DNA of 64,000 nucleotides from Arthrobacter cupressi. Lineage in GTDB: Bacteria > Actinomycetota > Actinomycetes > Actinomycetales > Micrococcaceae. The DNA lies in the NCBI RefSeq assembly GCF_900099975.1, contig NZ_FNEI01000015.1, positions 1 to 64,000 of the forward strand, in the 5' to 3' direction. Of this stretch, positions 8,129-16,723 are shown piece after piece. Both the position numbers and the translations under genes were made by a program. Below the pieces are notes generated by a model, which worked only from the letters and a program-made list of their open reading frames with translations, did not search any database and was not told the origin of the DNA. Every line of letters starts with the position of its first letter. Position 1 is the stretch's first letter.

Positions 8129-9712
8129 ATGAACCAGCACGTCAGCTATTTCGGCAGCCCAGCAGGCGAGGACGAAGCGGTTGTTCCCGAGCCCACCTCG
8201 CCGGCGCTCGTCGCCCGCTTGAAGAACCGGCCCGACGTCGTCCGCCACCGCGGGCGGTATGCCCTGCTGAACCAGGACCGGACACCGCACCAAGCCATGG
8301 TGGAAGACCTCCTGTTTGTCCGTGCGGTGCTGGATTCCGCCGACGTCGATTTCATCCTGGTCCGCGGCAACGACCACCGGCCCGTGATCGCCGTCGACTG
8401 GCGGGAACGCAAGAAGCTGCGCGGCGCGCTGGCGGAGGCCTGCCGGAACGAGCCGTTCTACTCCATGGCCGTTGATGCCCGCAAGAAGTCCACCCTGCTG
8501 GTGGCCGACGGCGAGCTCTCCACGAACCGCAAGGCCCGGATCTTCCGGCTCTTCCGGCCGCGCGTGGTGGCCGGCAGCGGGCTCAGCTACGGACCGGCGT
8601 TCGGGGTCCAGCTGGAGTTCTGGGAGTTCGACGGCGAACAGCTCATCCTCCCCGTGGAAAACTCCCTGACCCGCCGCACCATGCTGCGCCAGGATGCCGT
8701 GCGCGGCACCGTGGAGCGGCACGGGCTGAGCTGGCCGACCATCGAGAACATGTTCGCGGACCACGCGTCCGACATCGACTTCGACGTCGACATCGTCTTT
8801 TCGTGGGTAGACGGCAACGATCCCGAATACGTGGCGGCACGGCGCGCCCGCATGAAAGGTGCCGTGCTCGGCGAAGGGGACGCGCACGAGGCCCGCTTCC
8901 GGCAGATCGACGAACTCAAATACGCCCTGCGCTCGGTGTACATGTACGCGCCGTGGATCCGCCGGATCTTCATTGCCACGGACTCCCCGGTCCCGGCGTG
9001 GCTCGCGGAGCACCCGCGGGTACAGATCGTGCGCAGCGAGGAGTTCTTCAGCGACCCCTCGGTGCTGCCCACGTATAACTCCCAGGCCGTCGAGTGCCAG
9101 CTGCACCACATCGAGGGCCTTTCGGAGCATTTCCTGTACTCCAATGACGACATGTTCTTCGGCAGGCCCGTGGGCCCGGACATGTTCTTCACCCCTGGCG
9201 GAATCACCAAGTTCATCGAGGCCGAGACCCGGATCGGCCTGGGTGAGAACGACGCCGAGCGCAGCGGGTTCGAAAACGCCGCGCGGGTGAACCGGAAGCT
9301 GCTATGGGAACGCTTCGGCCGGGTCACCACCCGGCATCTGGAGCACGCCGCGGCACCGTTGCGCCGCAGCGTCGCGGCCCGGATGGAGGAGGAGTTCCCC
9401 AACGAATTCGCCAAGACCGCCGCAAGCACTTTCCGTGCCGCGGACAACATCTCGGTGACCAATTCCTTCTACCACTACTACTCGCTCCTCACAGGGCGCG
9501 CGGTGACGCAGACCGCGGCGAAGGTCAAGTACGTGGACACCACCTTGTGGTCCGGGCTCCATTACCTGCCCACCCTGCTCGCCAAGCGGAACATGGACTT
9601 CTTCTGCCTCAATGACGGCAGCTTCCCGGAGGTGGCCGCGGAAAAGCGGGCCAAGCTGGTGACGGATTTCCTCGAGGACTACTTCCCCATCAAGGCGCCC
9701 TGGGAGAAATGA
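8129..9712 (+). CDS. Stealth family sugar-phosphate transferase
   Basis: 527 residues. The conserved Stealth regions are clear: CR1 as [14 protein letters not shown] near residue 220, CR2 as [22 protein letters not shown]3 with [14 protein letters not shown] and a C-terminal CR4-like FPIKAPWE. Family members (capsular polysaccharide synthesis enzymes of Neisseria, SacB, and N-acetylglucosamine-1-phosphotransferase homologues) transfer hexose-1-phosphate from a nucleotide sugar, making phosphodiester-linked surface polymers. The first 200 residues form an N-terminal extension common in actinobacterial members. The last 34 bases overlap the convergent phosphoesterase gene. A weak ribosome site (GGAGG) lies about 13 bases before the ATG. 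Confidence 0.88.
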   Translation: MNQHVSYFGSPAGEDEAVVPEPTSPALVARLKNRPDVVRHRGRYALLNQDRTPHQAMVEDLLFVRAVLDSADVDFILVRGNDHRPVIAVDWRERKKLRGALAEACRNEPFYSMAVDARKKSTLLVADGELSTNRKARIFRLFRPRVVAGSGLSYGPAFGVQLEFWEFDGEQLILPVENSLTRRTMLRQDAVRGTVERHGLSWPTIENMFADHASDIDFDVDIVFSWVDGNDPEYVAARRARMKGAVLGEGDAHEARFRQIDELKYALRSVYMYAPWIRRIFIATDSPVPAWLAEHPRVQIVRSEEFFSDPSVLPTYNSQAVECQLHHIEGLSEHFLYSNDDMFFGRPVGPDMFFTPGGITKFIEAETRIGLGENDAERSGFENAARVNRKLLWERFGRVTTRHLEHAAAPLRRSVAARMEEEFPNEFAKTAASTFRAADNISVTNSFYHYYSLLTGRAVTQTAAKVKYVDTTLWSGLHYLPTLLAKRNMDFFCLNDGSFPEVAAEKRAKLVTDFLEDYFPIKAPWEK

Positions 9713-10641
9713 GGCCGGGAGAAGGAAGGCTGCATGCCCTGAGCCGCTTCGGCGCCCGGGCGCTCCGGGATCCAGATCCCGGCCGCCGCTAGCCGCCGTC
9801 GGGTTTCCTCGGGGCTGACGTACTCGCCCACCGTGCGCGAGCTGCCGAGCGGGACCACCGAGTGCACAATCGTGTCCTGGTAGACGTGGACCAGGTTGAA
9901 GCCCTGCGCCCCGTCGCGGCCGCGCGTGCCGCCCTGGGCAACGTTGAGGTCCTGGGTGTAGCAGGTGGCCGAGGCCACCGAGACCGGGATGCCGGCGAAC
10001 ATCGCGCTGCTTGAATAGTGCAGATGCCCGCCCAGGATGGTGCGGACATCTGTATTGCGGACGACGGCGGCCAGCTCCCTTTGGCCGCGCAGCTCCACCA
10101 GGACTGCCAGGTCCAGGACGCTGGGCACCGGAGGGTGGTGCAGGGCCAGGATCGTGCCGTCCGGGGCCGGCGTGGCCAGCTCCCCCGCGAGCCAGTCCAG
10201 CTGCCGGGAGCTGAGCTCGCCATGGTGGAAACCGGGCACCGTGGTGTCCAGGGTGATGATCCGCAGCCCGTTGACTGAATAGCTGTGATCCACCGGCGCC
10301 TCGTTGGCGTCCTGGTCGAAGAGACCGGCGCGGAAGTTCGCGCGGTCGTCGTGGTTGCCTATGGCCCAGATGACCTGGGCTCCCATTTCCCGGCATGCGG
10401 GTTCCACGATTCCGCGGAGCTTGGCATAGGCGAGGGGCTCGCCCTGGTCCGCGAGGTCGCCGGTGAAGATCACGGCGTCGGGTCGGATTCCCGAGGCCCG
10501 GACCTCGGCGAAGGCCTGCCGAAGCCGGGCTTCGCTGTCAACCGCTCCGTATAGGGGTTCCGGGCCGCCCAGCAGATGGGGATCGCTCAGGTGCAGAAGG
10601 ACGTGTCCCGGCCGAGGATGTTCGGCCTCGATGAACTCCAT
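9679..10641 (-). CDS. Calcineurin-like phosphoesterase (CpdA-like)
   Basis: 320 residues. The metallophosphoesterase motifs appear in order: HLSDPHL (D-x-H) near residue 18, [20 protein letters not shown] and GGHLHY, so all metal ligands of the class III cyclic-nucleotide phosphodiesterase/CpdA family are present. The likely reaction is hydrolysis of a phosphodiester or phosphomonoester, possibly cAMP or a glycerophosphodiester; the sequence does not decide. No signal peptide, hence cytoplasmic. The 3' end overlaps the Stealth gene by 34 bases in convergent orientation. The upstream 140 bases to the next gene show no strong feature. Confidence 0.88.
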   Translation of the reverse strand: MEFIEAEHPRPGHVLLHLSDPHLLGGPEPLYGAVDSEARLRQAFAEVRASGIRPDAVIFTGDLADQGEPLAYAKLRGIVEPACREMGAQVIWAIGNHDDRANFRAGLFDQDANEAPVDHSYSVNGLRIITLDTTVPGFHHGELSSRQLDWLAGELATPAPDGTILALHHPPVPSVLDLAVLVELRGQRELAAVVRNTDVRTILGGHLHYSSSAMFAGIPVSVASATCYTQDLNVAQGGTRGRDGAQGFNLVHVYQDTIVHSVVPLGSSRTVGEYVSPEETRRRLAAAGIWIPERPGAEAAQGMQPSFSRPHFSQGALMGK

Positions 10642-10783
10642 GGCTGCCTTTTGTCCGTGAGGAGGCGGCGCCTCCAGTGTCAGCCCCCCATATAAGACAA
10701 TCGAAGCAGAATTTTGGGTAACAGAGGATGACCTACACCCGGATTATTGGAAAAACTTGGGTGATTTCCGGCGGGACTGCGGG

Positions 10784-11542
10784 CTAGAAGAGGCCGTTTC
10801 CGTGCGGAAGCGACTCCGGGATCTCCGCGACCACGTCCCAGTGTTCCACGAGCTTCCCGCCGTCGACCCGGAAGAGGTCATAGAACGCTGTCGGTTTGCC
10901 GCCCAGCAGCCCTTCCGACTGGGTCAGGACAAACTCGCCCTCGGCCACCGAGCGGTGCACGGTGCTGTACTCCACCGTGATGCCCTGCTCGGCCCAGGCC
11001 GTGAGGGCGGTGCGGAGCCCGTCCAGGCCATCCGGAACGGACGGGTTGTGCTGGAGATACTGCTCGGAGCTGATGAACTCGGCAATCCGTTCGGGGTCCC
11101 GGCCCGTCAGCACCGCGTCAATGAACCCCAGGACGACGGCGCGGCTCGCCTCGGTCTGTTCCGGTGCGGTGACCTCAACCGGGCCCTCGGTCTGGCTTCG
11201 GCCGCTCGCCGTCTCCGCCACCGCGGGTTGAAGGGCGTCCCAGTGTTCGGCGAGTTTCCCATCGGCAACGCGGAAGATGTCAAAGGCGACCAGCGGAACC
11301 GGGCCGAAGCCGCGGTAGATGCCATGCATCGCGACCAGGTCGCCGTCGGCGAAGATGCGGACCGGCTCGTACTGGAAGTCCGGGGGCACGTTCTCAACCA
11401 GTGCGCGCAACGCCTCCGGACCGTCCCCGGCCAGGGCGCTGTGCTGGCGGTAGTTTGCCGACCACCAGCGGTCGATCGCGCCGGTGTCCCTGTCAATGAA
11501 GAGTTCCCGGCCTGCCTGCTGCACCAGATCCTTGTTGTTCAT
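10784..11542 (-). CDS. Tandem NTF2/SnoaL-like protein
   Basis: 252 residues made of two NTF2-like halves: residues 1-115, ending in GKLAEHWDALQP, and residues 130-245, ending in GKLVEHWDVVAEIPE. The matching HWD endings and the shared FDIFRV/YDLFRV strand show an internal duplication. SnoaL-like domains form a conical pocket used by polyketide cyclases, limonene-epoxide hydrolases and many binding proteins; catalytic residues are not conserved enough to choose. Soluble and cytoplasmic. A GGGAGG ribosome site lies about ten bases before the ATG. It is the gene downstream of glutathione peroxidase on the same strand with 90 bases between, so cotranscription is possible. Confidence 0.8.
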   Translation of the reverse strand: MNNKDLVQQAGRELFIDRDTGAIDRWWSANYRQHSALAGDGPEALRALVENVPPDFQYEPVRIFADGDLVAMHGIYRGFGPVPLVAFDIFRVADGKLAEHWDALQPAVAETASGRSQTEGPVEVTAPEQTEASRAVVLGFIDAVLTGRDPERIAEFISSEQYLQHNPSVPDGLDGLRTALTAWAEQGITVEYSTVHRSVAEGEFVLTQSEGLLGGKPTAFYDLFRVDGGKLVEHWDVVAEIPESLPHGNGLF

Positions 11543-11632
11543 CGCCTGCGTCCTCCCGGCGTTGAGCGTGGACGGCCGCCCTTGCGGTCACGTCCCAGTG
11601 TGTCCGCGCAAGGGCACGTTGTCGAGGCTCCG

Positions 11633-12118
11633 TCAGGCGAGGGCTTCTTCGAGCGCCCCGATGAGTTCCTCGGAGTCAGGCCCGACGGCGGACGGGAATC
11701 GGGCGAGCACCTCACCGTCGCGGCTGACCAGGAACTTCTCGAAGTTCCACTTCACCTTCTGGACCTCGGCGCCGTCCGCGGGACGTGTGAGCTCGGCGTA
11801 CAGCGGGTGCTGCTGCTTGCCCAGCACGTTGCTCTTGGACATGAGGGGGAATGTGACCCCGAAGTTGCGCTGGCAGAACTCCGCGATCTCCTCGTCACTG
11901 CCCTGCTCCTGCCCGCCGAACTGGTTGCAGGGCACCCCGAGGATCTCCAGGCCCTGATCGCGGTACTTACCGTACAGTTCCTGCAGCCCTGCGTACTGCT
12001 TGGTGTGGCCGCACGCGGAAGCCACGTTGACCACCAGGACGGTCTTGCCGGCGAAGCGGCCGAAGTCCCCCTCCGAGCCGTCGTTGAAGGTCAGCGGGAT
12101 GGTGTGGAGCTGGGGCAT
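11633..12118 (-). CDS. Glutathione peroxidase family thiol peroxidase
   Basis: 161 residues from the ATG at 12118, which gives the usual MPQLHTIPLTFNDG start; a ten-residue extension is possible but has no family support. The catalytic tetrad is visible: peroxidatic Cys in VNVASACGHTKQ (C36), Gln in PCNQFGGQE, Trp and Asn in KWNFEKF. Cys replaces selenocysteine, as usual in bacteria, where these enzymes reduce hydroperoxides with thioredoxin. The motif ACGHT differs from the common KCGFT. Cytoplasmic, single gene; the M23 peptidase ends about 60 bases beyond on the same strand order. Confidence 0.93.
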   Translation of the reverse strand: MPQLHTIPLTFNDGSEGDFGRFAGKTVLVVNVASACGHTKQYAGLQELYGKYRDQGLEILGVPCNQFGGQEQGSDEEIAEFCQRNFGVTFPLMSKSNVLGKQQHPLYAELTRPADGAEVQKVKWNFEKFLVSRDGEVLARFPSAVGPDSEELIGALEEALA

Positions 12119-12175
12119 GGATCGATTCCTTGAGACGTCGAACGGCAAAGGGCCGCAATCGAGTCTAGTGCCAGC

Positions 12176-13576
12176 TCAAGGAGTCGGCAGCAGGCTTGAC
12201 GGCTCGACGGTCAGCGAGGGCAAGGCCAGCGTGGAGGTCGACGTCGTAATTTCCGGAAGGGGAGACGGGGTAAGCGGCGGTTCGGAAGTGGGCGACGGTG
12301 CGGGTTCGGAACTCTGCGACGGTGCGGGGGCCTCGGTCAGCGTTGGCTCCGTTGTCTGTGTGGGCGCCGTTGTCTGTGTGGGCACCGTTGTCTGTGTGGG
12401 CACTACTGTCTGCGTCGGCGTCGGCGTCTGTGTGGGCGTGGGCGTCGCGGTCGGGCTCGCGGTCGCGGTGGAACTTGGAGCCGCCGAACCGGTGGGGGTC
12501 TCGGTGGGAGATGCCGTCGCGGTGCCAGTCGCGCTGCCGGTCGGGGTGGCCGTCGAGGTGGCAGTCGGAGTCGGCGTCGCGGTGGGAGTCGCTGTCGCCG
12601 TCGGGGTGCCTGGCGTCGGATCCCCGGTCGCTTTCGGTCCGGGTGTGGCGCTCGCGGTACGGCTTTCCTGCTCGCCGCCGATGACCTCGCGCTCGGGGGC
12701 CGCGGTCACCGGGATGGCCCAGTTGGGGGCCTCGGTCACGGTGGATCCGGCGCCGGGTGCGTAGTTGACCATCGGGAGGGAGTCCAGGGCGTCCACCTGC
12801 TTGATCGGCAGGAAGGTCCAGTCGGTGGGGTCCTCGTGGACACCGTTGACGATTGTTTCGAAGTGCAGGTGGCATCCGGTGGACGATCCGGTGGTGCCGA
12901 CCCTGGCGATGACCTGACCCACCTTTACGGACTGGCCTTTGCTGACGCCGATGGCCTGCAGGTGGTTGTAGGTGGTGATCAGGCCGTTGCCGTGGTCGAT
13001 TTCAACCCTGTTGCCGCCGCCCCACAGATGCCAGCCGACCGCCCTGACCACGCCGGCGTCAGCGGCATAGACCCGGGTACCGCACGCAGCCGCGAAGTCC
13101 TGGCCCCAGTGGAACTCCCCCGCCTGCCCGGTGAATGGATCGGTCCGCAGCCCGAAGGGGGAACTGGGGACGAGGCCTTCAAGCGGGGCGTAGAGCTTTC
13201 CCTTCGCCGGCCGGTCGAGGGAATGCGACGCGACATTGTGTGCCCGTTCTCCGCTCCTGGGCACCGTCTCCACGGGGGCGCGTTCAAAGGAGATGATCGC
13301 GGCTTCGCTGGCCACCGCGGGTTTGGCCGGTCCCATGCCCGGGAGCGTCGGCTCGAGCAGGCGCGGTTCGACCAGGCCCTGCGCGAGCACCCGGGCGGAG
13401 TCCGTGCGGGCGGCTGAACCGCCGCCGGGCCCGCCGCCGGCAACCTGGAAGCAGAAGGCAAGCACCATCAGGAGGGCAAGGAGGCTGCCGGAGATCAGCG
13501 CGGCAAATTTCCCGGGCCGCGAAAATGCGGATCGCGCAAATTCCGCGACCTGCCCGGACTCATGGTGTTTGCCCAC
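12176..13576 (-). CDS. M23 family peptidoglycan endopeptidase with Thr/Pro-rich tail
   Basis: 466 residues from the GTG at 13576, chosen for a GGGGAG ribosome site just upstream; an earlier start would add about 21 residues. A single N-terminal membrane anchor (LISGSLLALLMVLAFCF) leads to a linker and then the LytM/M23 domain with FHWGQDF, a TTYNHLQ strand and GCHLHFE, which together give the Zn ligands HxxxD and HxH. It should cut peptide cross-links in peptidoglycan outside the membrane. The last 140 residues are low-complexity Thr/Pro/Ala-rich with TPT, TAT and PTQTT repeats, probably a wall-spanning or extended tail. Eighteen-base imperfect tandem repeats encode part of it. Confidence 0.87.
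   Translation of the reverse strand: MGKHHESGQVAEFARSAFSRPGKFAALISGSLLALLMVLAFCFQVAGGGPGGGSAARTDSARVLAQGLVEPRLLEPTLPGMGPAKPAVASEAAIISFERAPVETVPRSGERAHNVASHSLDRPAKGKLYAPLEGLVPSSPFGLRTDPFTGQAGEFHWGQDFAAACGTRVYAADAGVVRAVGWHLWGGGNRVEIDHGNGLITTYNHLQAIGVSKGQSVKVGQVIARVGTTGSSTGCHLHFETIVNGVHEDPTDWTFLPIKQVDALDSLPMVNYAPGAGSTVTEAPNWAIPVTAAPEREVIGGEQESRTASATPGPKATGDPTPGTPTATATPTATPTPTATSTATPTGSATGTATASPTETPTGSAAPSSTATASPTATPTPTQTPTPTQTVVPTQTTVPTQTTAPTQTTEPTLTEAPAPSQSSEPAPSPTSEPPLTPSPLPEITTSTSTLALPSLTVEPSSLLPTP
12351..12422. repeat. Imperfect 18-bp tandem repeat, about four units
   Basis: The unit GTTGTCTGTGTGGGCGCC recurs at 12351, 12369 and 12387 with one or two changes and more loosely at 12405. On the minus strand it encodes the PTQTTx hexapeptide repeats in the tail of the M23 peptidase. 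A stretch like this can expand or contract by slippage in multiples of six residues without breaking the frame. Confidence 0.85.
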
Positions 13577-13682
13577 AGGAACTCCCCGAAAAACTGCGCC
13601 CAACCAGCCCGGACGCATCCTCCATTGTGGCGGCAACACCCCCGAATGGGAACCCCGCAGTGCCCCGGGATGGGTCCTTGTT

Positions 13683-14063
13683 TCAGCTGAGGTTTTCCTT
13701 CAGGACGGCACGGTGCTCGACGGCGGCCTGCTTGTGGAGCTTGCGGCCGGCTTCGGTGAGTTCGAGGAACAGGGAGCGGCGGTCATCCGCGCACGAATGG
13801 CGGGCCAGCAGCCCGGCTTTTTCGAGCCGGTCCACCACCTTGGACACGGCGCTTTGCGTCATCGGGGTGCGCTCCCCCAACGCCTTCATGCGGCAGGCGG
13901 TGTCGGAGCTTTCGGCCACGAGGTCCAGGATTTCGAATTCGTTGAGGCCGATATCGAACTTGGACTCAAGGGCGCGGTCGATCGCGCACGAGGTGCGGAA
14001 GTAGGCGTCCTGGATGCTGCGCCATTGCTCAACCAGCTGGCGGTCGGTCGTTGCCATGCCCAC
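13683..14063 (-). CDS. MarR family transcriptional regulator
   Basis: 126 residues from a GTG; an ATG two codons later (14057) is an equally good start. The winged-helix region spans about residues 35-105 with TPMTQSAVSKVVDRLEKAGL as recognition helix and ADDRRSLFLELTEAG as the wing. It is divergent from a 14-helix MFS drug-efflux-type transporter with a 90-base shared promoter region carrying repeated GTCAT sequences and a perfect palindrome, so it very probably represses itself and the transporter and is released by a small ligand, as known for MarR/EmrR-type pairs. Confidence 0.9.
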   Translation of the reverse strand: MGMATTDRQLVEQWRSIQDAYFRTSCAIDRALESKFDIGLNEFEILDLVAESSDTACRMKALGERTPMTQSAVSKVVDRLEKAGLLARHSCADDRRSLFLELTEAGRKLHKQAAVEHRAVLKENLS

Positions 14064-14084
14064 GATTCTAGTTCACGGCGCACT

Positions 14085-14141
14085 TAAATGCCACGTCATA
14101 ATATTCCTCGTCATATTCCTTGTCATTGAATGACGCGTCAT
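14085..14141. promoter_or_regulatory. Likely MarR operator cluster
   Basis: Within the divergent 14064-14154 region the 12-base perfect palindrome ATGACGCGTCAT lies at 14130-14141, fourteen bases before the MFS start codon. Upstream of it GTCAT occurs three more times in a repeated CGTCATATTCCT-like context. MarR proteins bind 16-20 bp imperfect palindromes between divergent genes, so these are the best operator candidates. Which copy is bound cannot be told by eye. Confidence 0.55.
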
Positions 14142-14154
14142 CTACCTTGGACTC

Positions 14155-15612
14155 ATGACTTCGACGAACACCCTCGAAAGCTCTGCCAATAAGCTTCACG
14201 ACGCCGTCCGCTGGACCCGCGCCCAGTGGCTCCTGCTCATGGTGGTGTGCACGGTCCTGGCCCTCGACGGCTTGGATGTGTCCATGGTGGGCGTGGCCCT
14301 TCCGTCCATCGGCCAGGAACTGGGACTCGGCACCGACTCCCTGCAGTGGATCGTCTCCGCCTACGTCCTGGGTTACGGAAGCCTGCTCCTTCTGGGCGGC
14401 CGCCTCGCCGACCTGCTGGGCCGCCGCAGGATCTTCCTCATCGCCCTGAGTGTCTTCGCCGCCGCCTCCCTGGTGGGCGGAGTGGTGGACGACCCCACCA
14501 TCCTCATCGCCACCCGCTTCATCAAGGGCCTGGCTGCCGCCTTCACGGCACCCACCGGCTTCTCCATCATCACCACCAACTTCGCGGAAGGCCGCGAGCG
14601 CAACAAAGCACTGTCCATCTTCACCACCTTCGGCGCCAGCGGCTTCTCGCTCGGCCTGGTGATCGGCGGGCTCATGACGAGCCTCAGCTGGCGCTGGACG
14701 TTCCTGGTTTCGGTGCCGATCGCCGTCGCGGTCGTCCTGCTCGGCCTGCGGTACATCCCCCGGGACAAGCCGACGGCGGAAAACAGCGGGCACGACATCT
14801 GGGGCGCCGTCACGCTGGCCCTGGGCATGCTCGGACTGGTGTACACCCTGGTATCGGCTCCGGAAAAGGGCTGGGGATCTGTGGCAACAATCGCCGGGTT
14901 CGCAGTCTCCGCCGCGGTCCTGGCCGCGTTCGCCGTGATCGAGAACAAGGTCAAGCACCCGCTGATCCGCTTCGGGATCCTGCGTGAAGGCTGGGTGGCC
15001 AAGGCCAACCTGAGCGCGATCGGCCTGTTCGGTTCCTACCTCAGCTTCCAGTTCATCGTCACTTTGTTCCTGCAGTCCGTGCTGGGCTGGTCGCCGCTGG
15101 GCATGGCGCTCGCACTGCTCCCGGCCGGCCTGATCGTGGCCACGAGCGCCCCGTTCGCGGACCGGCTGATCGAAAAGTTCGGCGCCACCACGCTGATCCT
15201 CACCGGCCTGGTGTCCCTGGGCCTGGGCTACGTCCTGTTCCTTCGGGTGGGCACCACGCCCAACTACGTGCTGGACATCCTGCCCTCGATCATCCTGCTG
15301 GGCATCGGCTTCGCCCTGGCGTTCCCGTCCATCAACGTCCAGGCGACCGCCGGGATCCGCGACTCCGAACAGGGCCTGGCCGCCGGCCTGATCCAAACCA
15401 GCACCCAGGTGGGAGCGGCCCTGGTGCTCGCCGTGACCACGGCGATCGTCAGCGGTCACGGCCACACGGCGGCGCCGGCGAGCGCCGCCGCCATGCTGGA
15501 ACAGTACCGTCCGGGCCTGATCCTCAGCGCCGCCGTCGCGATCGCTGCACTGCTGGTGGCAGCCTCCCCGGGACGCCGACGCCGGGACGCCACCGAACAG
15601 GTGGCCGCCTAG
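14155..15612 (+). CDS. MFS transporter, DHA2-like (14 TMS drug/H+ antiporter)
   Basis: 485 residues of mostly membrane sequence. Motif C-like features and LGGRLADLLGRRRIF (MFS motif A) in the loop between helices 2 and 3, with LDVSMVGVALPSI near the N-terminus, are typical of the DHA2 family of proton-driven multidrug exporters. Length and number of hydrophobic stretches fit 14 helices. It faces a MarR regulator and is followed by a strong intrinsic terminator at 15631-15664, so it is a single-gene unit. Substrate unknown; efflux of a toxic compound that is also the MarR ligand is inference. Confidence 0.9.
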   Translation: MTSTNTLESSANKLHDAVRWTRAQWLLLMVVCTVLALDGLDVSMVGVALPSIGQELGLGTDSLQWIVSAYVLGYGSLLLLGGRLADLLGRRRIFLIALSVFAAASLVGGVVDDPTILIATRFIKGLAAAFTAPTGFSIITTNFAEGRERNKALSIFTTFGASGFSLGLVIGGLMTSLSWRWTFLVSVPIAVAVVLLGLRYIPRDKPTAENSGHDIWGAVTLALGMLGLVYTLVSAPEKGWGSVATIAGFAVSAAVLAAFAVIENKVKHPLIRFGILREGWVAKANLSAIGLFGSYLSFQFIVTLFLQSVLGWSPLGMALALLPAGLIVATSAPFADRLIEKFGATTLILTGLVSLGLGYVLFLRVGTTPNYVLDILPSIILLGIGFALAFPSINVQATAGIRDSEQGLAAGLIQTSTQVGAALVLAVTTAIVSGHGHTAAPASAAAMLEQYRPGLILSAAVAIAALLVAASPGRRRRDATEQVAA

Positions 15613-15630
15613 GTACGGGATCAACAGCCG

Positions 15631-15664
15631 AAGCCGGCCGCGGCATGAGTGCCGCGGCCGGCTT
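15631..15664 (+). terminator. Intrinsic terminator-like hairpin after the MFS gene
   Basis: A 15-bp perfect stem AAGCCGGCCGCGGCA (15631-15645) and its complement (15650-15664) around a TGAG tetraloop lie 18 bases after the stop codon. The tail begins TTGGTGT, only weakly T-rich, which is usual in high-GC actinobacteria. Confidence 0.75.
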
Positions 15665-15714
15665 TGGTGTCTGCCCTCTTTACGACTCCCCCGGCCCTGC
15701 CCCCAGAATGGTAG

Positions 15715-16626
15715 ATGGACAGCTTCATCCGGAAATGGCGGGGAGACCTGCGGACGACCTTCACCGGCCATCCGCTGGCCGTCCCTGACTGGGTCCTGGA
15801 GCTGGCCGACGGAGACGACCCCGGCTATCACCGCCCCGGCTCGGCGGTCTGGGCAGTGCACGGTTCCGTGGCCACCATCATCTCCGGCATACGGGTGCTG
15901 CTGATGCAATCCCTGCACCCCGGCGCGCTGGCCGGAGTCTATGACCATTCCGCGTTCCAGCAGGACCCGCTAGGCCGGCTGGCCGGCACCATCCGCTGGA
16001 TCTTCACTGTCAGCTATGGTTCCGAAGCCGCGGCACGGCAGGCCACGGCAAAGGTGCGGCAGGTCCACCGCTTCGTGCACGGGACCTATGTCGACAACCA
16101 CGGCGCACCCCGGAGCTATTCGGCCCGCGATCCGGAGCTCCTGGGCTGGGTGCATGCCGCCTACGCGGACTCCTTCGTGGCGGTGCACCGGGTCTGGGGA
16201 GGCGCCATCCCCGGCGGCGAAGACGCATATGTGCGGGAATGGGCGCAGGCGGGGCGGCTCATGGGAGTGATCGGCCCCCCGGAAACGCTGGCCGAGGTCA
16301 AGGAAGAAATGGACCGCTGGTACTACTCCGGGGAACTTCGCGCGGACGCCCGGCTCCGGGAAACTGTGGAATTCATCCGCAACCCACCCCTTGCCCCCTC
16401 CCTGCGCGGCGGCTACCGGGTGCTCTTCAATGCCGCCGTCGCGAGCCTGGAGCCGCGGTACCGGGAGTTGCTCGGGCTGCGGACCCCGCGTCTGGGCCCC
16501 GTGCCCCTCCCGATCGTACTGCCCGCGAAAGCCGTGCTCGCCGTCGTCCGCCTCGGTCTTGGGCGGCAGAGTTCCAGCGAAAAGGCCGCCCGGGCGCGGC
16601 TGCGGCGGCTGGGTTACGCGGCCTAG
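15715..16626 (+). CDS. MpaB-type oxygenase (DUF2236)
   Basis: 303 residues. The signatures WAVHGSVATIISGIRVLLMQSLHP near the start of the domain (split here as WAVHG and LLMQSLHPGALAG) and RFVHGTYVD plus WVHAAYADSF are the conserved histidine-bearing motifs of the DUF2236/MpaB family, named after the MpaB' oxygenase of mycophenolic acid synthesis and related to latex-clearing proteins that bind heme. A heme-dependent oxygenase activity is family-level inference. No signal peptide is seen. It converges with putA, with a shared hairpin terminator between them at 16674-16706. Confidence 0.82.
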   Translation: MDSFIRKWRGDLRTTFTGHPLAVPDWVLELADGDDPGYHRPGSAVWAVHGSVATIISGIRVLLMQSLHPGALAGVYDHSAFQQDPLGRLAGTIRWIFTVSYGSEAAARQATAKVRQVHRFVHGTYVDNHGAPRSYSARDPELLGWVHAAYADSFVAVHRVWGGAIPGGEDAYVREWAQAGRLMGVIGPPETLAEVKEEMDRWYYSGELRADARLRETVEFIRNPPLAPSLRGGYRVLFNAAVASLEPRYRELLGLRTPRLGPVPLPIVLPAKAVLAVVRLGLGRQSSSEKAARARLRRLGYAA

Positions 16627-16673
16627 CGGCCCTTACCCCTCCAGGCCCTTAAAAACCACGCCCATAAAAGCCA

Positions 16674-16706
16674 CAGGCCCGCCGTCACGGCGTGACGACG
16701 GGCCTG
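16674..16706. terminator. Bidirectional terminator between mpaB-like and putA
   Basis: CAGGCCCGCCGTCACG at 16674 pairs with CGTGACGACGGGCCTG ending at 16706, with one G-T position and almost no loop. It sits between two convergent genes and could end both transcripts. The flanks are not strongly T-rich. Confidence 0.6.
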
Positions 16707-16723
16707 CTGCCTTGCAAAGCGCG

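Noticed and set aside
12000..12764. A Val/Gly repeat protein of 254 codons on the plus strand
   Set aside because: The regular VGVGV pattern is the mirror of the Thr/Pro repeats encoded by the M23 peptidase on the other strand.
14068..15948. A 626-codon open frame on the minus strand opposite the MFS gene
   Set aside because: Low-complexity Gly/Gln/Asp translation opposite a clear transporter; not a gene.
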